NCBI GenBank assembly: GCA_913041415.1
Contig: CAJWHS010000015.1
Location: forward strand, 1-39,401
Reading direction: 5' to 3'
DNA length: 39,401 nt
Source of the DNA: an uncultured Acidimicrobiaceae bacterium
Lineage (GTDB): Bacteria > Actinomycetota > Acidimicrobiia > Acidimicrobiales > Aldehydirespiratoraceae
Under the pieces are notes generated by a model, which worked only from the letters and a program-made list of their open reading frames with translations, was not told the DNA's origin and ran no database searches. The translations under genes and the position numbers were made by a program. Shown piece after piece: positions 1-8,637 of the stretch (positions are counted from its first letter, which is position 1; each line of letters begins with the position of its first letter).

Positions 1-470
1 AGCGGATCGATCTCTTCGCCGGTCCGTTCCTCGAAGAGCTCACTCGTCTGGAGGCCCGCGTCGTCGAGTGGGCGGGCGACGGTCGTCTCCGCCTGATCGG
101 TCGTCGTCATCTGCGGTCGAACAACTCGTGGATGCACAATGTCGAGGTGCTGGTCAAGGGCAAGGCCCGCTGCACCTTGCAGATCAACCCCGACGACGCT
201 GCCGAACTCGGCGTGGCCGACGGTGGCAAGGCATCGGTTCGGAGCCGGGTCGGCGAGGTCACTGCCGACGTCGAGGTCACCGACATCGTCATGCCCGGCG
301 TCGTTTCGCTGCCACACGGCTGGGGTCACGACAAGCCGGGCGCCCAACTCGATGTCGCCGCCCGTCACGCCGGCGTGAACTCGAATGTGCTCACTGATCC
401 GCTCGCAATCGACCCGGTGTCGGGTACGAGCGTGCTCAACGGCATCCCGGTCGAGGTTGCTCCTGCCTGA
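1..470 (+). CDS. Molybdopterin oxidoreductase, C-terminal fragment
   Basis: This is a partial gene truncated by the left edge; the reading frame is open from base 3 to the TGA at 468-470. The visible 155 residues contain the hallmark RSNNSWMHN followed by a beta-rich segment. That matches the C-terminal molybdopterin-dinucleotide-binding domain of the DMSO-reductase/formate-dehydrogenase superfamily, where this segment contacts one pterin guanine dinucleotide. The late segment with LPHGWGHDKPG and the LTDPLAIDPVSGTSVLNGIPVEV ending, read in two parts, is typical of assimilatory or soluble oxidoreductases annotated FdhA/BisC-like. The catalytic Mo-ligand region and any Fe-S cluster motif lie outside the window, so substrate cannot be assigned. 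The following acetyltransferase start overlaps or abuts this stop. Confidence 0.85.
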   Translation, partial: RIDLFAGPFLEELTRLEARVVEWAGDGRLRLIGRRHLRSNNSWMHNVEVLVKGKARCTLQINPDDAAELGVADGGKASVRSRVGEVTADVEVTDIVMPGVVSLPHGWGHDKPGAQLDVAARHAGVNSNVLTDPLAIDPVSGTSVLNGIPVEVAPA

Positions 471-1026
471 GCACTGTCGTCCGGCGGAAGTACTCGAGGG
501 CCCCGCCCTCGTGCTTCGACGCGTCGACGCGGCCTACGCAGCAGAGCTACGCGAGGCGTTGCGAGCCAGCATCCCGGAGCTCCGCAACTTCATGGACTGG
601 GCTCAAGACGACCCATCCGCCGAGGACGCGATCGGGGAATTCCTTGCAATCTGTGATCGCAACTGGATCGCCGACCGGGCCTACAACTTCCACGTCTTCC
701 TCGCTGACTCGGATACGCTCATCGGCAATTGTGCCCTGATGCGCTGGGTCGGTCCGGCGGCGATCGAGATCGGCTACTGGATTCGGTCGGATCACGCAGG
801 CTGTGGGTACGCCACCGAGGCCGCAGCAATTCTCATCGAGGCTGCATGGGGAGTCGACGGCATCGAACGCATCGTGATTCGTCATGATCTTGCCAACGGT
901 GCGAGTGGCCGAGTCGCCGAAAAGCTCGGCTTCGGTGAGATCGATCGGGTGGCGGTCGAGGTCGTGGCAGAGGGCGAAAGCGGAGTCGACCTCATCCGCG
1001 AGCTGATCCGGCCAGAGCCGCTCTGA
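457..1026 (+). CDS. GNAT-family N-acetyltransferase (RimJ/RimL-like)
   Basis: The protein transfers an acetyl group from acetyl-CoA to an amine; the acceptor is unknown. The order of elements is that of RimJ/RimL-type GNATs: an N-terminal strand (ALVLRRVDAAYAAELREA), a DWAQDDPSAEDA helix, a central FLADSDTLIGNCALM strand, then IEIGYWIRSDHAGCGYATEA carrying the acetyl-CoA pyrophosphate-binding loop, and an ANGASGRVAEKLGF segment typical of the C-terminal half. The frame is open back to 385, but the family N-terminus begins near residue VLEGPALVLRR, so the longer start is unlikely. I chose TTG 457 (about 189 residues), which overlaps the upstream stop by 14 bases; GTG 511 with a GAGGG upstream is the alternative. 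Start choice is uncertain; the family call is firm. Confidence 0.85.
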   Translation: MLLPEHCRPAEVLEGPALVLRRVDAAYAAELREALRASIPELRNFMDWAQDDPSAEDAIGEFLAICDRNWIADRAYNFHVFLADSDTLIGNCALMRWVGPAAIEIGYWIRSDHAGCGYATEAAAILIEAAWGVDGIERIVIRHDLANGASGRVAEKLGFGEIDRVAVEVVAEGESGVDLIRELIRPEPL

Positions 1027-1137
1027 CCCCGCTGGGCTTGGAACGCGTCCCGAACAGCGTCGCCGGTGGCAACGTCACGACGCCATATGGCCAGGGGAGT
1101 GTGACACCGCCCCGACCGATCGGGCAGGCTGTCGGCC

Positions 1138-1932
1138 ATGACCGAACACGGCCTCGACCTCTCCGACGACTTCACCGGCCGACCGGGCGCAGCATTCGTG
1201 ATCGGTGGAAGCGGCGGTCTCGGGGCGGCGGTCGTTCGGGAGCTCGCGGCCCGCGGCAGTGACGTCGCCTTCACCTATCGCCAGAATGAAGCGTCGGCCG
1301 CCCAACTCGCCCAGACGGTGAGCGATCTCGGCCGTCAAGCGTGGACGATCGAACTCGACCTCCGGAACCACGATGGCTGCGCGCAGGCGATCGATGCGAT
1401 CGCGGAAGCGGCTGGAGGCATCCACACGCTCGTCTATGCGGCCGGCCCCCACGTTCCGCAGAAGCATTTGTCGAAGGTGACACCGGCTGAGATGCAGGAA
1501 CAACTCGACGCCGATGCGTCCGGATTCTTCGCTGTCGCTTCACCGGTACTCCCGCACCTTCGCCAGACCGAAGGCAGCATCGTCGCCGTGACCACGGCGG
1601 CCACCCGTCGCTATCCGGTACGCGACGGGCTGTCGTCGATTCCGAAGGCCGCGGTCGAGGCGGCGGTAAGAGGGATCGCTGCCGAAGAGGGCCGTTTTGG
1701 GGTTCGGGCCAACACGGTGGGGCCCGGCATGCTCGTCGACGGGATGGCCGAGCGGCTGATGGCGTCGGGCGATCTCGACGAGTCTGCGCTCGAAGCGGCT
1801 CGGGCCAATATCGCCATGCGGCGGTTCGGGTCAGCCGCCGATATCGCCGAATCGGTCTGCTTCCTGGCGTCGCAGCGGGCGAAGTTCATCACCGGGCAGC
1901 ATCTCGATGTCGACGGTGGTTTCACCGTCTGA
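1138..1932 (+). CDS. SDR-family oxidoreductase with Ser in place of catalytic Tyr
   Basis: A 264-residue short-chain dehydrogenase/reductase fold. The Rossmann glycine motif GGSGGLG is at residues 23-29, a D74 follows the third strand, YAAG is at 100-103, and GPGM follows the NTV strand. The C-terminal HLDVDGGFTV is standard for classical SDRs. Oddly, the YxxxK catalytic pair reads S166-S-I-P-K170: the lysine is kept but the tyrosine is replaced by serine, and the expected catalytic Ser region reads VAVTTAATRR. The enzyme may therefore use another acid, act on an activated substrate, or be a non-catalytic homologue. A CAGGCT box sits 7 nt upstream of the ATG, resembling the leaderless promoters elsewhere in this window. 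The downstream neighbour is an acyl-CoA ligase, suggesting fatty-acid or related carbonyl chemistry. Confidence 0.9.
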   Translation: MTEHGLDLSDDFTGRPGAAFVIGGSGGLGAAVVRELAARGSDVAFTYRQNEASAAQLAQTVSDLGRQAWTIELDLRNHDGCAQAIDAIAEAAGGIHTLVYAAGPHVPQKHLSKVTPAEMQEQLDADASGFFAVASPVLPHLRQTEGSIVAVTTAATRRYPVRDGLSSIPKAAVEAAVRGIAAEEGRFGVRANTVGPGMLVDGMAERLMASGDLDESALEAARANIAMRRFGSAADIAESVCFLASQRAKFITGQHLDVDGGFTV

Positions 1933-1960
1933 CGACTTCCCTGTGTGACCGGCGTCGCAC

Positions 1961-1990
1961 TAGGTTCGCGGGCGCCTACTCCAGAGGAGA
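1961..1990 (+). promoter_or_regulatory. Possible -10 box and strong Shine-Dalgarno for acyl-CoA ligase
   Basis: TAGGTT at 1961-1966 fits the actinobacterial TAnnnT -10 pattern. AGAGGAGA at 1983-1990 is a good ribosome-binding site 4 nt before the GTG at 1995, which decides that start. A -35 element is not convincing. Confidence 0.5.
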
Positions 1991-1994
1991 CGTC

Positions 1995-3545
1995 GTGTAC
2001 CCCGGACATCACGCTGCGACCCGTCCTGATCACCCGGCTATCGTCATGGCCGACACCGACGAAGTCATCACCTATGCCGAACTCGACGAGGAGGCCAATC
2101 GCCTCTCGAACCTGTTCCGCGACATCGGGCTGAAGCCAGGCGACCACATCGCCTTCTGTCTCGAAAACAACGCCCGCTTCCTCGTGTTGTGCTGGGGCGC
2201 GCACTACGCCGGGCTCGTCTACACCGCGATGAGCAGCCGCCTCACCACCGACGAGATGGCGTACATCATCGACAACTGCGGTGCGAGGGTCTTCATCACC
2301 TCGCCGTACAAGGCCGACCAGGCCGTCGAGTTGCGCGATCAGGCGCCCAATGTCGAGCTGCGGCTCTCGATGGGTGGGGAGATCGACGGCTACGACTCCT
2401 ACGAGGACGCCGTCGCCAACGCCTCGCCCACCCCGCTCGAGCACCGCACAGCAGGCATGGACATGCTCTACAGCTCCGGCACGACCGGCCGACCCAAGGG
2501 CGTGCTCCCAACCGTTCCCGAGACACCGCTCGAAGAGTCCGGCACCGGCGTCGCAGGCCTGCTCGCCCTCCTCTTTGGGGCCAACGAGGAGTCGCGCTAC
2601 CTCTCGCCGGCGCCGCTCTACCACGCCGCCCCGTTGCGTTTCACCATGGGCACCCACGTCACCGGGGGCACCGTCGTCGTCATGGAGCGGTTCGACCCAG
2701 TCGACTACCTCCGCCTGATCGAAGAACACCGCATCACGATCTCTCAGGTCGTTCCCACGATGTTCGTTCGGATGCTCAAGCTCGACGAGGCGACCCGCAA
2801 CACTTACGACACCTCCTCGCTCAACGTCTGTGTCCACGCAGCTGCACCGTGCCCCATCGAGGTCAAGCGCAAGATGATCGAGTGGTGGGGGCCGGTCATC
2901 CACGAGTACTACGCCGGCACCGAAGGCAACGGTTTCGTGTATTGCAACAGCGAACAGTGGCTCGCCCATCCCGGCACCGTCGGCTCCGCCGTACTCGGCG
3001 TGATCCACATCGTTGGTGAGGACGGCGAAGAGGTGCCCGTCGGCGAAGAGGGCACGATCTACTTCGAGTCCGACACCCAATTCGAATACCACGGCGACCC
3101 CGAGAAGACGCAGGGCTCACGCCTCGCCAACGGTTGGTCGACCCTCGGCGACGTCGGCAAGGTCGACGAGGATGGCTTCCTCTACCTCACCGACCGCAAG
3201 GCGTACATGATCATCACGGGCGGCGTGAACGTGTACCCGCAAGAAGCGGAGAACGCCCTCACCATGCACCCAAAGGTCGCCGACGTTGCCGTCATCGGCG
3301 TGCCCAACGAGGACTTCGGCGAAGAGGTGAAGGCGGTTGTGCAGCCGGTCGAGATGCCGGCCGACGACGACGCTGCATCGGCGCTGTCTCGAGAGTTGAT
3401 CGCCTACTGCAAGGAACAACTCGCCGACGTGAAGTGTCCGCGATCGGTCGACTTCCGAGAAGAACTGCCGCGTCACCCGACCGGCAAGCTCTACAAGCGC
3501 CTGTTGAAGGACGAGTATTGGGCTGACGCTGGTCGCTCGATCTGA
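1995..3545 (+). CDS. AMP-dependent acyl-CoA synthetase/ligase (FadD-like)
   Basis: A 516-residue ANL-superfamily enzyme activating a carboxylic acid with ATP to an acyl-adenylate and then to acyl-CoA. The P-loop SSGTTGRPKG is at residues 160-169, the A5 motif YYAGTEGNG at 305-313, GDVG at 385-388, TDRK at 399-402 and the hinge into GGVNVYPQEAE just after. The C-terminal catalytic lysine is K498 in HPTGKLYK. Length is normal for medium/long-chain or aryl acid ligases. The GTG start at 1995 is chosen because a strong Shine-Dalgarno precedes it and the protein begins directly before the family's N-terminal strand. It follows an SDR by 62 bp on the same strand, consistent with a lipid or aromatic acid catabolic set. 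Substrate cannot be read from the sequence. Confidence 0.93.
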   Translation: MYPGHHAATRPDHPAIVMADTDEVITYAELDEEANRLSNLFRDIGLKPGDHIAFCLENNARFLVLCWGAHYAGLVYTAMSSRLTTDEMAYIIDNCGARVFITSPYKADQAVELRDQAPNVELRLSMGGEIDGYDSYEDAVANASPTPLEHRTAGMDMLYSSGTTGRPKGVLPTVPETPLEESGTGVAGLLALLFGANEESRYLSPAPLYHAAPLRFTMGTHVTGGTVVVMERFDPVDYLRLIEEHRITISQVVPTMFVRMLKLDEATRNTYDTSSLNVCVHAAAPCPIEVKRKMIEWWGPVIHEYYAGTEGNGFVYCNSEQWLAHPGTVGSAVLGVIHIVGEDGEEVPVGEEGTIYFESDTQFEYHGDPEKTQGSRLANGWSTLGDVGKVDEDGFLYLTDRKAYMIITGGVNVYPQEAENALTMHPKVADVAVIGVPNEDFGEEVKAVVQPVEMPADDDAASALSRELIAYCKEQLADVKCPRSVDFREELPRHPTGKLYKRLLKDEYWADAGRSI

Positions 3546-3551
3546 GCCTTT

Positions 3552-3585
3552 CGCAGCCTCAGTCTGGGGTGATCGGCAGGCTGCG
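3552..3585. terminator. Inverted repeat between convergent genes
   Basis: CGCAGCCT at 3552-3559 pairs perfectly with AGGCTGCG at 3578-3585 around an 18-nt loop. It lies wholly between the stop codons of the acyl-CoA ligase (3545) and the opposing amidohydrolase (3591), so it is placed to act as a bidirectional terminator. No T-tract follows, as is common in GC-rich actinobacteria. Confidence 0.5.
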
Positions 3586-3590
3586 TTGCG

Positions 3591-4454
3591 TCAGTCGATC
3601 TTCAGGACCCGGGCCGCGTTGTCGCGCAGGAACTTCGGCCAGACATCGTCTTTGAACCCGACGTGTTGCATGTCGCCCATGATCCGCTCGAGCGACAGGC
3701 CCATCGGGAAGTAACCGGCGTAGATGATCTTGTCGGCGCCGCGAGTGTTGGCGTAGTCAATGATCGACTGGGGGTAGTACTTCGGGGCAAAGGCCGAGGT
3801 CGAGTAGTGGAGCCCTGGCCATTTGAGCATGAGCTTGACGATCAGATCGTCCCACGGCTCACACCCGTGGCGGGTCACGAAGGTGAGCTCGGGGAAGTCG
3901 TACATCACCTGGTCGATGCGCTCGACGAGCTGTGGGCTCATCGGCAGCCGGGGGCCGGGTACTCCGGCACACACGAAGATCGGGATGTCGAGCTCACAGC
4001 ACGTCGAGTAGATCGGGTAGTACAGCGGGCTGTCGATGGGGACCTGTGGCGTGCAGCCGACCGGGAAGGTGCCGACTGCCTTGATGTCCCACTCGTCCTT
4101 GAGTCGGCGGATCTTGCGGACCTCGCCCATCACGTCGTTGGGGTCGACATTGGCCTGCGGGATGAAACGGTCGGGGTGTTCGGTGAGGGCGCGTTGGCTC
4201 TGCTCGCCTTCACACCCGATCAGGCCGTACTCGATACCGAAGCGGTCCATCTCGCCGAGGGTGACTTCGATCGGGTCGGCGTCGCTGCCGTAGAGCTCCT
4301 TCGGCACGTTCTTGAACATGTACTCGACGGGGAACTCGAAGTCGGTCGACTCGCCGTCCTTGAGCTGGTTCCTGATGAAGTCGTAGACGGCGAAGTCCTT
4401 GTCGGGAAACCCGATCATGGTGTCGATCACGCCGATTCCGGATGGTGGAGCCAT
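3591..4454 (-). CDS. Amidohydrolase-family (TIM-barrel) protein lacking canonical metal ligands
   Basis: A 287-residue protein with the overall layout of amidohydrolase-2 (PF04909) enzymes: an N-terminal strand VIDTMIGFPD, a PDRFIPQANVDP segment, a conserved HGCEPW with H196, and a C-terminal YAGYFPMGLSLERIM. In canonical members these are DxHxH at the start and GSDYP near the end. Here the two N-terminal histidines are Met13 and Gly15, and the aspartate of GSDYP is Tyr248, so ordinary metal-dependent hydrolysis or decarboxylation looks unlikely. Proteins of this kind are often found in actinobacterial lipid/steroid loci; function is unknown. The start ATG 4454 has a TACGGT box 7 nt upstream and is divergent from mutA across 65 bp. 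Confidence 0.8.
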   Translation of the reverse strand: MAPPSGIGVIDTMIGFPDKDFAVYDFIRNQLKDGESTDFEFPVEYMFKNVPKELYGSDADPIEVTLGEMDRFGIEYGLIGCEGEQSQRALTEHPDRFIPQANVDPNDVMGEVRKIRRLKDEWDIKAVGTFPVGCTPQVPIDSPLYYPIYSTCCELDIPIFVCAGVPGPRLPMSPQLVERIDQVMYDFPELTFVTRHGCEPWDDLIVKLMLKWPGLHYSTSAFAPKYYPQSIIDYANTRGADKIIYAGYFPMGLSLERIMGDMQHVGFKDDVWPKFLRDNAARVLKID

Positions 4455-4461
4455 GGGAGCG

Positions 4462-4467
4462 ACCGTA
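4462..4467 (-). promoter_or_regulatory. -10 box TACGGT for the amidohydrolase-like gene
   Basis: On the minus strand TACGGT ends 7 nt before the ATG at 4454, so the transcript would begin at or next to the start codon. No Shine-Dalgarno is seen. Confidence 0.5.
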
Positions 4468-4505
4468 ATCGGATCGTCGACTTCGGGACCAAAACGTCGG
4501 CGGCG

Positions 4506-4511
4506 TAGGCT
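4506..4511 (+). promoter_or_regulatory. -10 box TAGGCT for mutA
   Basis: TAGGCT ends 8 nt before the mutA ATG at 4520 and matches TAnnnT. There is no convincing Shine-Dalgarno, so leaderless transcription of the mut operon is likely. Confidence 0.55.
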
Positions 4512-4519
4512 GACCGGCG

Positions 4520-6292
4520 ATGACGAACGACGACCGGTTCCGGATCGACCGGGTCCCTGCCACCAAGGACGACTGGAGTGACGCCGTCGACGGCGTGCTC
4601 AAGGGGCGCCCCTTCGAAAAGGTGCTGGTGAATCAGACCGCCGGTGGCCTCGACATTCAGCCGCTGTACGCCCCGGCCTCCGCCGAACCGATCCTGCCGG
4701 TCGATCCCCACCGCGTCGCCTACGGTTGGGATATCCGGCAGCGGCACGAGGCGACCTCGCCCTCGGCGTGCCAGGCGGCGTTGCTCGACGATCTCGAGCA
4801 CGGTGTCACCTCGATCGAGCTCGGCACGCCGGCTACGGCCTGGGGCATCGATGACCTCCGTGATGCGTTGGAGGGGGTGCTGCTCGATATCGCGCCCGTC
4901 GTGCTCGCGCCGCACACCGATCTGGATTCGGCCCGAGCCCTGGTGGACCTTCTCGATGAACGCGGCGATGCCCTCACGAGCCGCTGCTGGCTCGGCCTCG
5001 ATCCGATTGGGGCCTACGCCCGAAACAGCGGCGTTGGTGCCGTCGACGAGGTCGCTGCATTCGCTTTTTTGATCTCCGAAACGCATCCGAACGTCGTTGC
5101 ATGCACGATCGACACGACCCGGTATGTCGATGCCGGCGCCGACGAAGTGCAGGAGATCACCTGGATGCTCGCCAGCGGCGTTGCGACGCTTCGAGCGCTC
5201 GAAGCCGCCGGCCTTCCGGTCGAGCGGGCCGCTGCCACCATCGGCTTCCGGGTTGTGGCTGATGCCGATCAGTTCCTCACGATCGCCCGGCTGCGAGCGG
5301 CCCGATCCTTGTGGGGTTCGGTACTCGCCGCCTGTGGGGTCGACGCCCGCCCGTCGCAGTTCCATGCCGTCACGTCGCCTGCGATGTTCTCGCGCCGCGA
5401 TGCGGCGGTGAACATGCTCCGTTCGACGTCGGCGGCGTTCGGCGCGGGTGTCGGCGGCGCCGACTCGGTGACCGTTTTGCCGTTCGACGGCTCCGACTCC
5501 ACGCTCGCTCGTCGGAACGCCCGCAATATCCACCACCTGCTGATCGAGGAGTCCGGTATCAACCGTCTCGTCGACCCGGCCGCCGGTTCCGGCTTCGTCG
5601 AGTCGCTCACGGACCGGCTCTGCGACGCTGCCTGGTCGGCCTTTCAGCAGGTTGAGGCCGACGGTGGCATGGTTGCCGTCCTTGAGTCCGGTGCGGTGGA
5701 GACTGCGATCGATACGGCGTGGTCGGCTCGTCTCGCACGTCTCGCGACCCGGACGGAATCGGTCACTGGCGTATCGGAGTTCCCCGACGACGCACCCGGT
5801 GCGGTGATCCCCGAGCCCGTCGGCGGGTTCCCGTTCCGCCGTCCCGCTGCGCCGTTCGAGACGTTGCGCGACGCCGCCGACCGAGCCCGCGACACCGGCG
5901 AGTCACTGGTGGTTCACCTCGCTACTCTGGGTTCACTGGCCGATCACACCGCCCGTTCGACCTGGATCACGAATTTCTTGGCCGTCGGCGGTCTCGACGC
6001 GATCGGTGGCGATGCCGATGGGGCAGCATCCGCAGCCGACGCCGTCGCCGCCTTCGAGCAGGCGGGCGCATCGGTTGTCGTGCTCTGCTCGTCGGATCCG
6101 GTCTACGCCGAACTGGCTGTACCGGCGGCCACGGCGTTGAAAGCTGTCGGTGCGGATTTCGTGGCCTTAGCCGGTCACCCGGGTGAACGTCGCGACGAGT
6201 TGGCGTCTGCCGGCGTCGACGCTTTCTTCCATGTCGGGATCGACGTGCTTGCGGCGCTCACCGACCTGCATGAACGCTTGGGGGTGCTCTGA
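4520..6292 (+). CDS. mutA: Methylmalonyl-CoA mutase small (beta) subunit
   Basis: This 590-residue protein is the non-catalytic partner of the adenosylcobalamin-dependent mutase that interconverts (R)-methylmalonyl-CoA and succinyl-CoA. It aligns by eye with its partner MutB: GWDIRQRHE, IGFRVVADADQF, ARSLWGSVLAACG, a NMLRSTSAAFGAGVGGADSV segment read in two parts, and LVDPAAGSGFVESLTDRL. In the C-terminal domain the cobalamin-binding DxHxxG motif is absent (GHPGERRDELASAGVDAFFH stands in the equivalent region), as expected for the beta subunit. Length is usual for actinobacterial MutA. The stop TGA (6290-6292) overlaps the ATG of a tiny membrane ORF, which in turn overlaps mutB, so the three are translationally coupled. 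Confidence 0.95.
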   Translation: MTNDDRFRIDRVPATKDDWSDAVDGVLKGRPFEKVLVNQTAGGLDIQPLYAPASAEPILPVDPHRVAYGWDIRQRHEATSPSACQAALLDDLEHGVTSIELGTPATAWGIDDLRDALEGVLLDIAPVVLAPHTDLDSARALVDLLDERGDALTSRCWLGLDPIGAYARNSGVGAVDEVAAFAFLISETHPNVVACTIDTTRYVDAGADEVQEITWMLASGVATLRALEAAGLPVERAAATIGFRVVADADQFLTIARLRAARSLWGSVLAACGVDARPSQFHAVTSPAMFSRRDAAVNMLRSTSAAFGAGVGGADSVTVLPFDGSDSTLARRNARNIHHLLIEESGINRLVDPAAGSGFVESLTDRLCDAAWSAFQQVEADGGMVAVLESGAVETAIDTAWSARLARLATRTESVTGVSEFPDDAPGAVIPEPVGGFPFRRPAAPFETLRDAADRARDTGESLVVHLATLGSLADHTARSTWITNFLAVGGLDAIGGDADGAASAADAVAAFEQAGASVVVLCSSDPVYAELAVPAATALKAVGADFVALAGHPGERRDELASAGVDAFFHVGIDVLAALTDLHERLGVL

Positions 6293-6459
6293 TGAGGAAT
6301 GCCGAGAAGCTCGGATGGTCGTTCTTCGTGCTCGGCTCGTTGGGCTTCACCGCCGCCGGGATCTTGAACGGTGATTGGTGGACCTTCGTCGGGGGTCTGC
6401 TGTACGTGGTCGGATGTGCGGCCTTGCTCCGCAGCGCTACCGAGGGGAGTGCGTCATGA
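6292..6459 (+). CDS. 55-residue two-helix membrane protein between mutA and mutB
   Basis: An ATG at 6292 opens a 55-codon frame ending TGA 6457-6459. The protein starts MRNAEKLGW and has two hydrophobic stretches, about residues 9-25 ([17 protein letters not shown]) and 29-46 ([18 protein letters not shown]), separated by a short NGD turn, with a polar tail. It overlaps mutA by one base (TGATG) and mutB by four (ATGA), fills the mutA-mutB gap exactly, and has a G-rich ribosome-binding stretch at 6280-6285. This spacing argues that it is a real gene and not spacer. I do not recognise the family. A role at the membrane, for example tethering the mutase or a link to cobalamin supply, is speculation. 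Confidence 0.75.
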   Translation: MRNAEKLGWSFFVLGSLGFTAAGILNGDWWTFVGGLLYVVGCAALLRSATEGSAS

Positions 6460-8588
6460 GTTCGATTCCGGATTTCGCGTCGGTGCCCCGCCCTGCCGGC
6501 ACGGTGACGCCGTCCGGCGCTTACCTTGATACCTGGCGGACGCCGGAGGGCATCGATGTCCCCGCCTCGCTCGCCGCCGACATCAACACCGACCTTGCGT
6601 TCCCCGGGACCTTCCCCGGGCTGGCGCCGTTCGTCCGTGGTCCGTACTCGACGATGTACGTCAACCAGCCGTGGACGATCCGTCAGTACGCCGGTTTCTC
6701 CACCGCCGAGGAGTCCAACGCCTTCTACCGTCGCAACCTTGCGGCTGGCCAGAAGGGTCTGTCGGTCGCCTTCGATCTCGCCACCCACCGCGGCTACGAC
6801 TCCGACAATCCGCGGGTGACCGGCGATGTCGGCATGGCAGGTGTCGCGATCGACTCGATCCTCGACATGCGGCAACTCTTTGACGGTATCCCGCTCGACA
6901 AGATGAGCGTGTCGATGACCATGAACGGCGCAGTGCTGCCGATCCTCGCCCTCTACGTGGTGGCAGCCGAGGAACAGGGCGTCGCTCCCAGCCAGCTCGC
7001 CGGGACCATCCAGAACGACATCCTCAAGGAGTTCATGGTCCGCAACACCTACATCTATCCGCCGACTCCGAGCATGCGGATCATCTCCGACATCTTCGCC
7101 TTCGCTAGCCAGGAGATGCCTCGCTTCAACTCGATCTCGATCTCCGGCTACCACATGCAGGAGGCGGGAGCGACGGCGGATCTTGAGCTGGCCTACACGC
7201 TGGCCGACGGTGTGGAGTACGTGCGGGCCGGCGTTGCCGCTGGCCTCGACGTCGATGCGTTTGCGCCGCGTCTCAGCTTCTTCTGGGCGATCGGGATGAA
7301 CTTCTTCATGGAGGTCGCCAAGCTCCGGGCCGCCCGTCTGCTGTGGTCACACCTGATGGCCCAGTTCGACCCGAAAAACCCCAAGGCGTCGTCGTTGCGC
7401 ACCCACTCCCAGACGAGCGGATGGTCGCTCACCGCCCAGGACGTGTTCAACAACGTCACCCGCACCTGTGTCGAAGCGATGGCAGCCACTCAGGGGCACA
7501 CCCAGTCACTGCACACCAACGCCCTCGACGAGGCACTCGCGTTGCCCACCGACTTCTCGGCGCGGATCGCCCGCAATACCCAGCTGTTCCTTCAGCAAGA
7601 GAGCGGCACGACCCGCACCGTCGACCCGTGGGGTGGCAGCCACCATGTCGAGTGGCTCACCAATGAACTGGCCCACAAGGCAATGGCGCACGTCACCGAG
7701 GTCGAGGAGATGGGCGGCATGGCCGCCGCGATCGAGGCTGGCATCCCGAAGCTGCGCATCGAGGAGGCCGCCGCCCGCACCCAGGCCCGCATCGATTCAG
7801 GGCAGCAGGCGGTGATCGGTGTTAACCAGTACCGACTCGAGCCCGGAGAGGAAGAGGATATCGAGGTGCTCAAGATCGAGAACGCCGAGGTCCGCTCCAC
7901 CCAGCTGGCGAAACTTGAACGGCTGCGTGCCGACCGAGATCAGGCCGACGTCGACGCCGCCCTTCACGCACTCACCAATGCCGCCGACAGTGGTGAGGGC
8001 AACCTGCTGGCCCTCGCGATCGATGCCGCCCGGGCCAAGGCGACGGTGGGGGAGATCAGCGACGCCCTCGAAAAGGTCTACGGTCGTCACGTCGCAACCA
8101 TCCGCACGATCGAAGGGGTGTACCGAGCCGAAGTGGGTGCCGAAGCTGATTCCGTCGTCGCTGTCCGAGCGAAGGTCGACGAGTTCGCTGCGGCGAACGG
8201 CCGCCGCCCGCGCATCCTGATCGCCAAGATGGGCCAGGACGGTCACGACCGTGGCCAGAAGGTGATCGCCACTGCGTTCGCTGATCTCGGGTTCGATGTC
8301 GACATCGGGCCGCTTTTCCAAACGCCGGAAGAGGTCGCTCGCCAGGCCGTCGAAGCCGACGTCCATGTCGTCGGTGCGTCGTCGCTTGCCGCCGGGCACC
8401 TCACCCTCGTGCCTGCGCTGCGCGATGCGCTGGCCGAGCTCGGGCGGCCCGACATCAAGATCACTGTTGGCGGCGTGATCCCGCCCGACGACATGCCCGA
8501 GTTGCTCGACATGGGGGCGGTCGCCGTCTACCCCCCTGGCACGGTGATCCCCGATGCCGCATTCGAACTCCTTGATCTGCTCGGCTGA
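6456..8588 (+). CDS. mutB: Methylmalonyl-CoA mutase large (alpha) subunit
   Basis: The catalytic subunit of the B12-dependent mutase, 710 residues, which is the family length. The N-terminal arm and TIM barrel include [20 protein letters not shown] and [18 protein letters not shown], read in parts, with Y and R residues typical of CoA and substrate contacts. [10 protein letters not shown] and [14 protein letters not shown] follow. The C-terminal cobalamin domain has D595-G-H597-D-R-G600, where H597 is the lower axial cobalt ligand, then [13 protein letters not shown] and GGVIPPDD. The frame is open upstream to 6375, but the ATG at 6456 has GGGGAG 7 nt before it, overlaps the preceding small ORF by ATGA and matches the family N-terminus. 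meaB lies downstream beyond a convergent gene. Confidence 0.97.
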   Translation: MSSIPDFASVPRPAGTVTPSGAYLDTWRTPEGIDVPASLAADINTDLAFPGTFPGLAPFVRGPYSTMYVNQPWTIRQYAGFSTAEESNAFYRRNLAAGQKGLSVAFDLATHRGYDSDNPRVTGDVGMAGVAIDSILDMRQLFDGIPLDKMSVSMTMNGAVLPILALYVVAAEEQGVAPSQLAGTIQNDILKEFMVRNTYIYPPTPSMRIISDIFAFASQEMPRFNSISISGYHMQEAGATADLELAYTLADGVEYVRAGVAAGLDVDAFAPRLSFFWAIGMNFFMEVAKLRAARLLWSHLMAQFDPKNPKASSLRTHSQTSGWSLTAQDVFNNVTRTCVEAMAATQGHTQSLHTNALDEALALPTDFSARIARNTQLFLQQESGTTRTVDPWGGSHHVEWLTNELAHKAMAHVTEVEEMGGMAAAIEAGIPKLRIEEAAARTQARIDSGQQAVIGVNQYRLEPGEEEDIEVLKIENAEVRSTQLAKLERLRADRDQADVDAALHALTNAADSGEGNLLALAIDAARAKATVGEISDALEKVYGRHVATIRTIEGVYRAEVGAEADSVVAVRAKVDEFAAANGRRPRILIAKMGQDGHDRGQKVIATAFADLGFDVDIGPLFQTPEEVARQAVEADVHVVGASSLAAGHLTLVPALRDALAELGRPDIKITVGGVIPPDDMPELLDMGAVAVYPPGTVIPDAAFELLDLLG

Positions 8589-8597
8589 TGGCCCGGG

Positions 8598-8618
8598 GCC
8601 GGCGGGCCCTTCGCCGGC
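8598..8618. terminator. Short hairpin after mutB
   Basis: GCCGGCG at 8598-8604 and CGCCGGC at 8612-8618 form a perfect 7-bp stem with a 7-nt loop, 10 nt after the mutB stop and before the convergent Dabb gene stop. It could terminate both transcripts. No T-tract. Confidence 0.4.
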
Positions 8619-8637
8619 AACAAGGGCTCGCGAGCGG

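Noticed and set aside
1082-1091. GCCATATGGC palindrome upstream of the first SDR
   Set aside because: Ten bases, contains a common restriction-like word, and is not placed in relation to a clear promoter.
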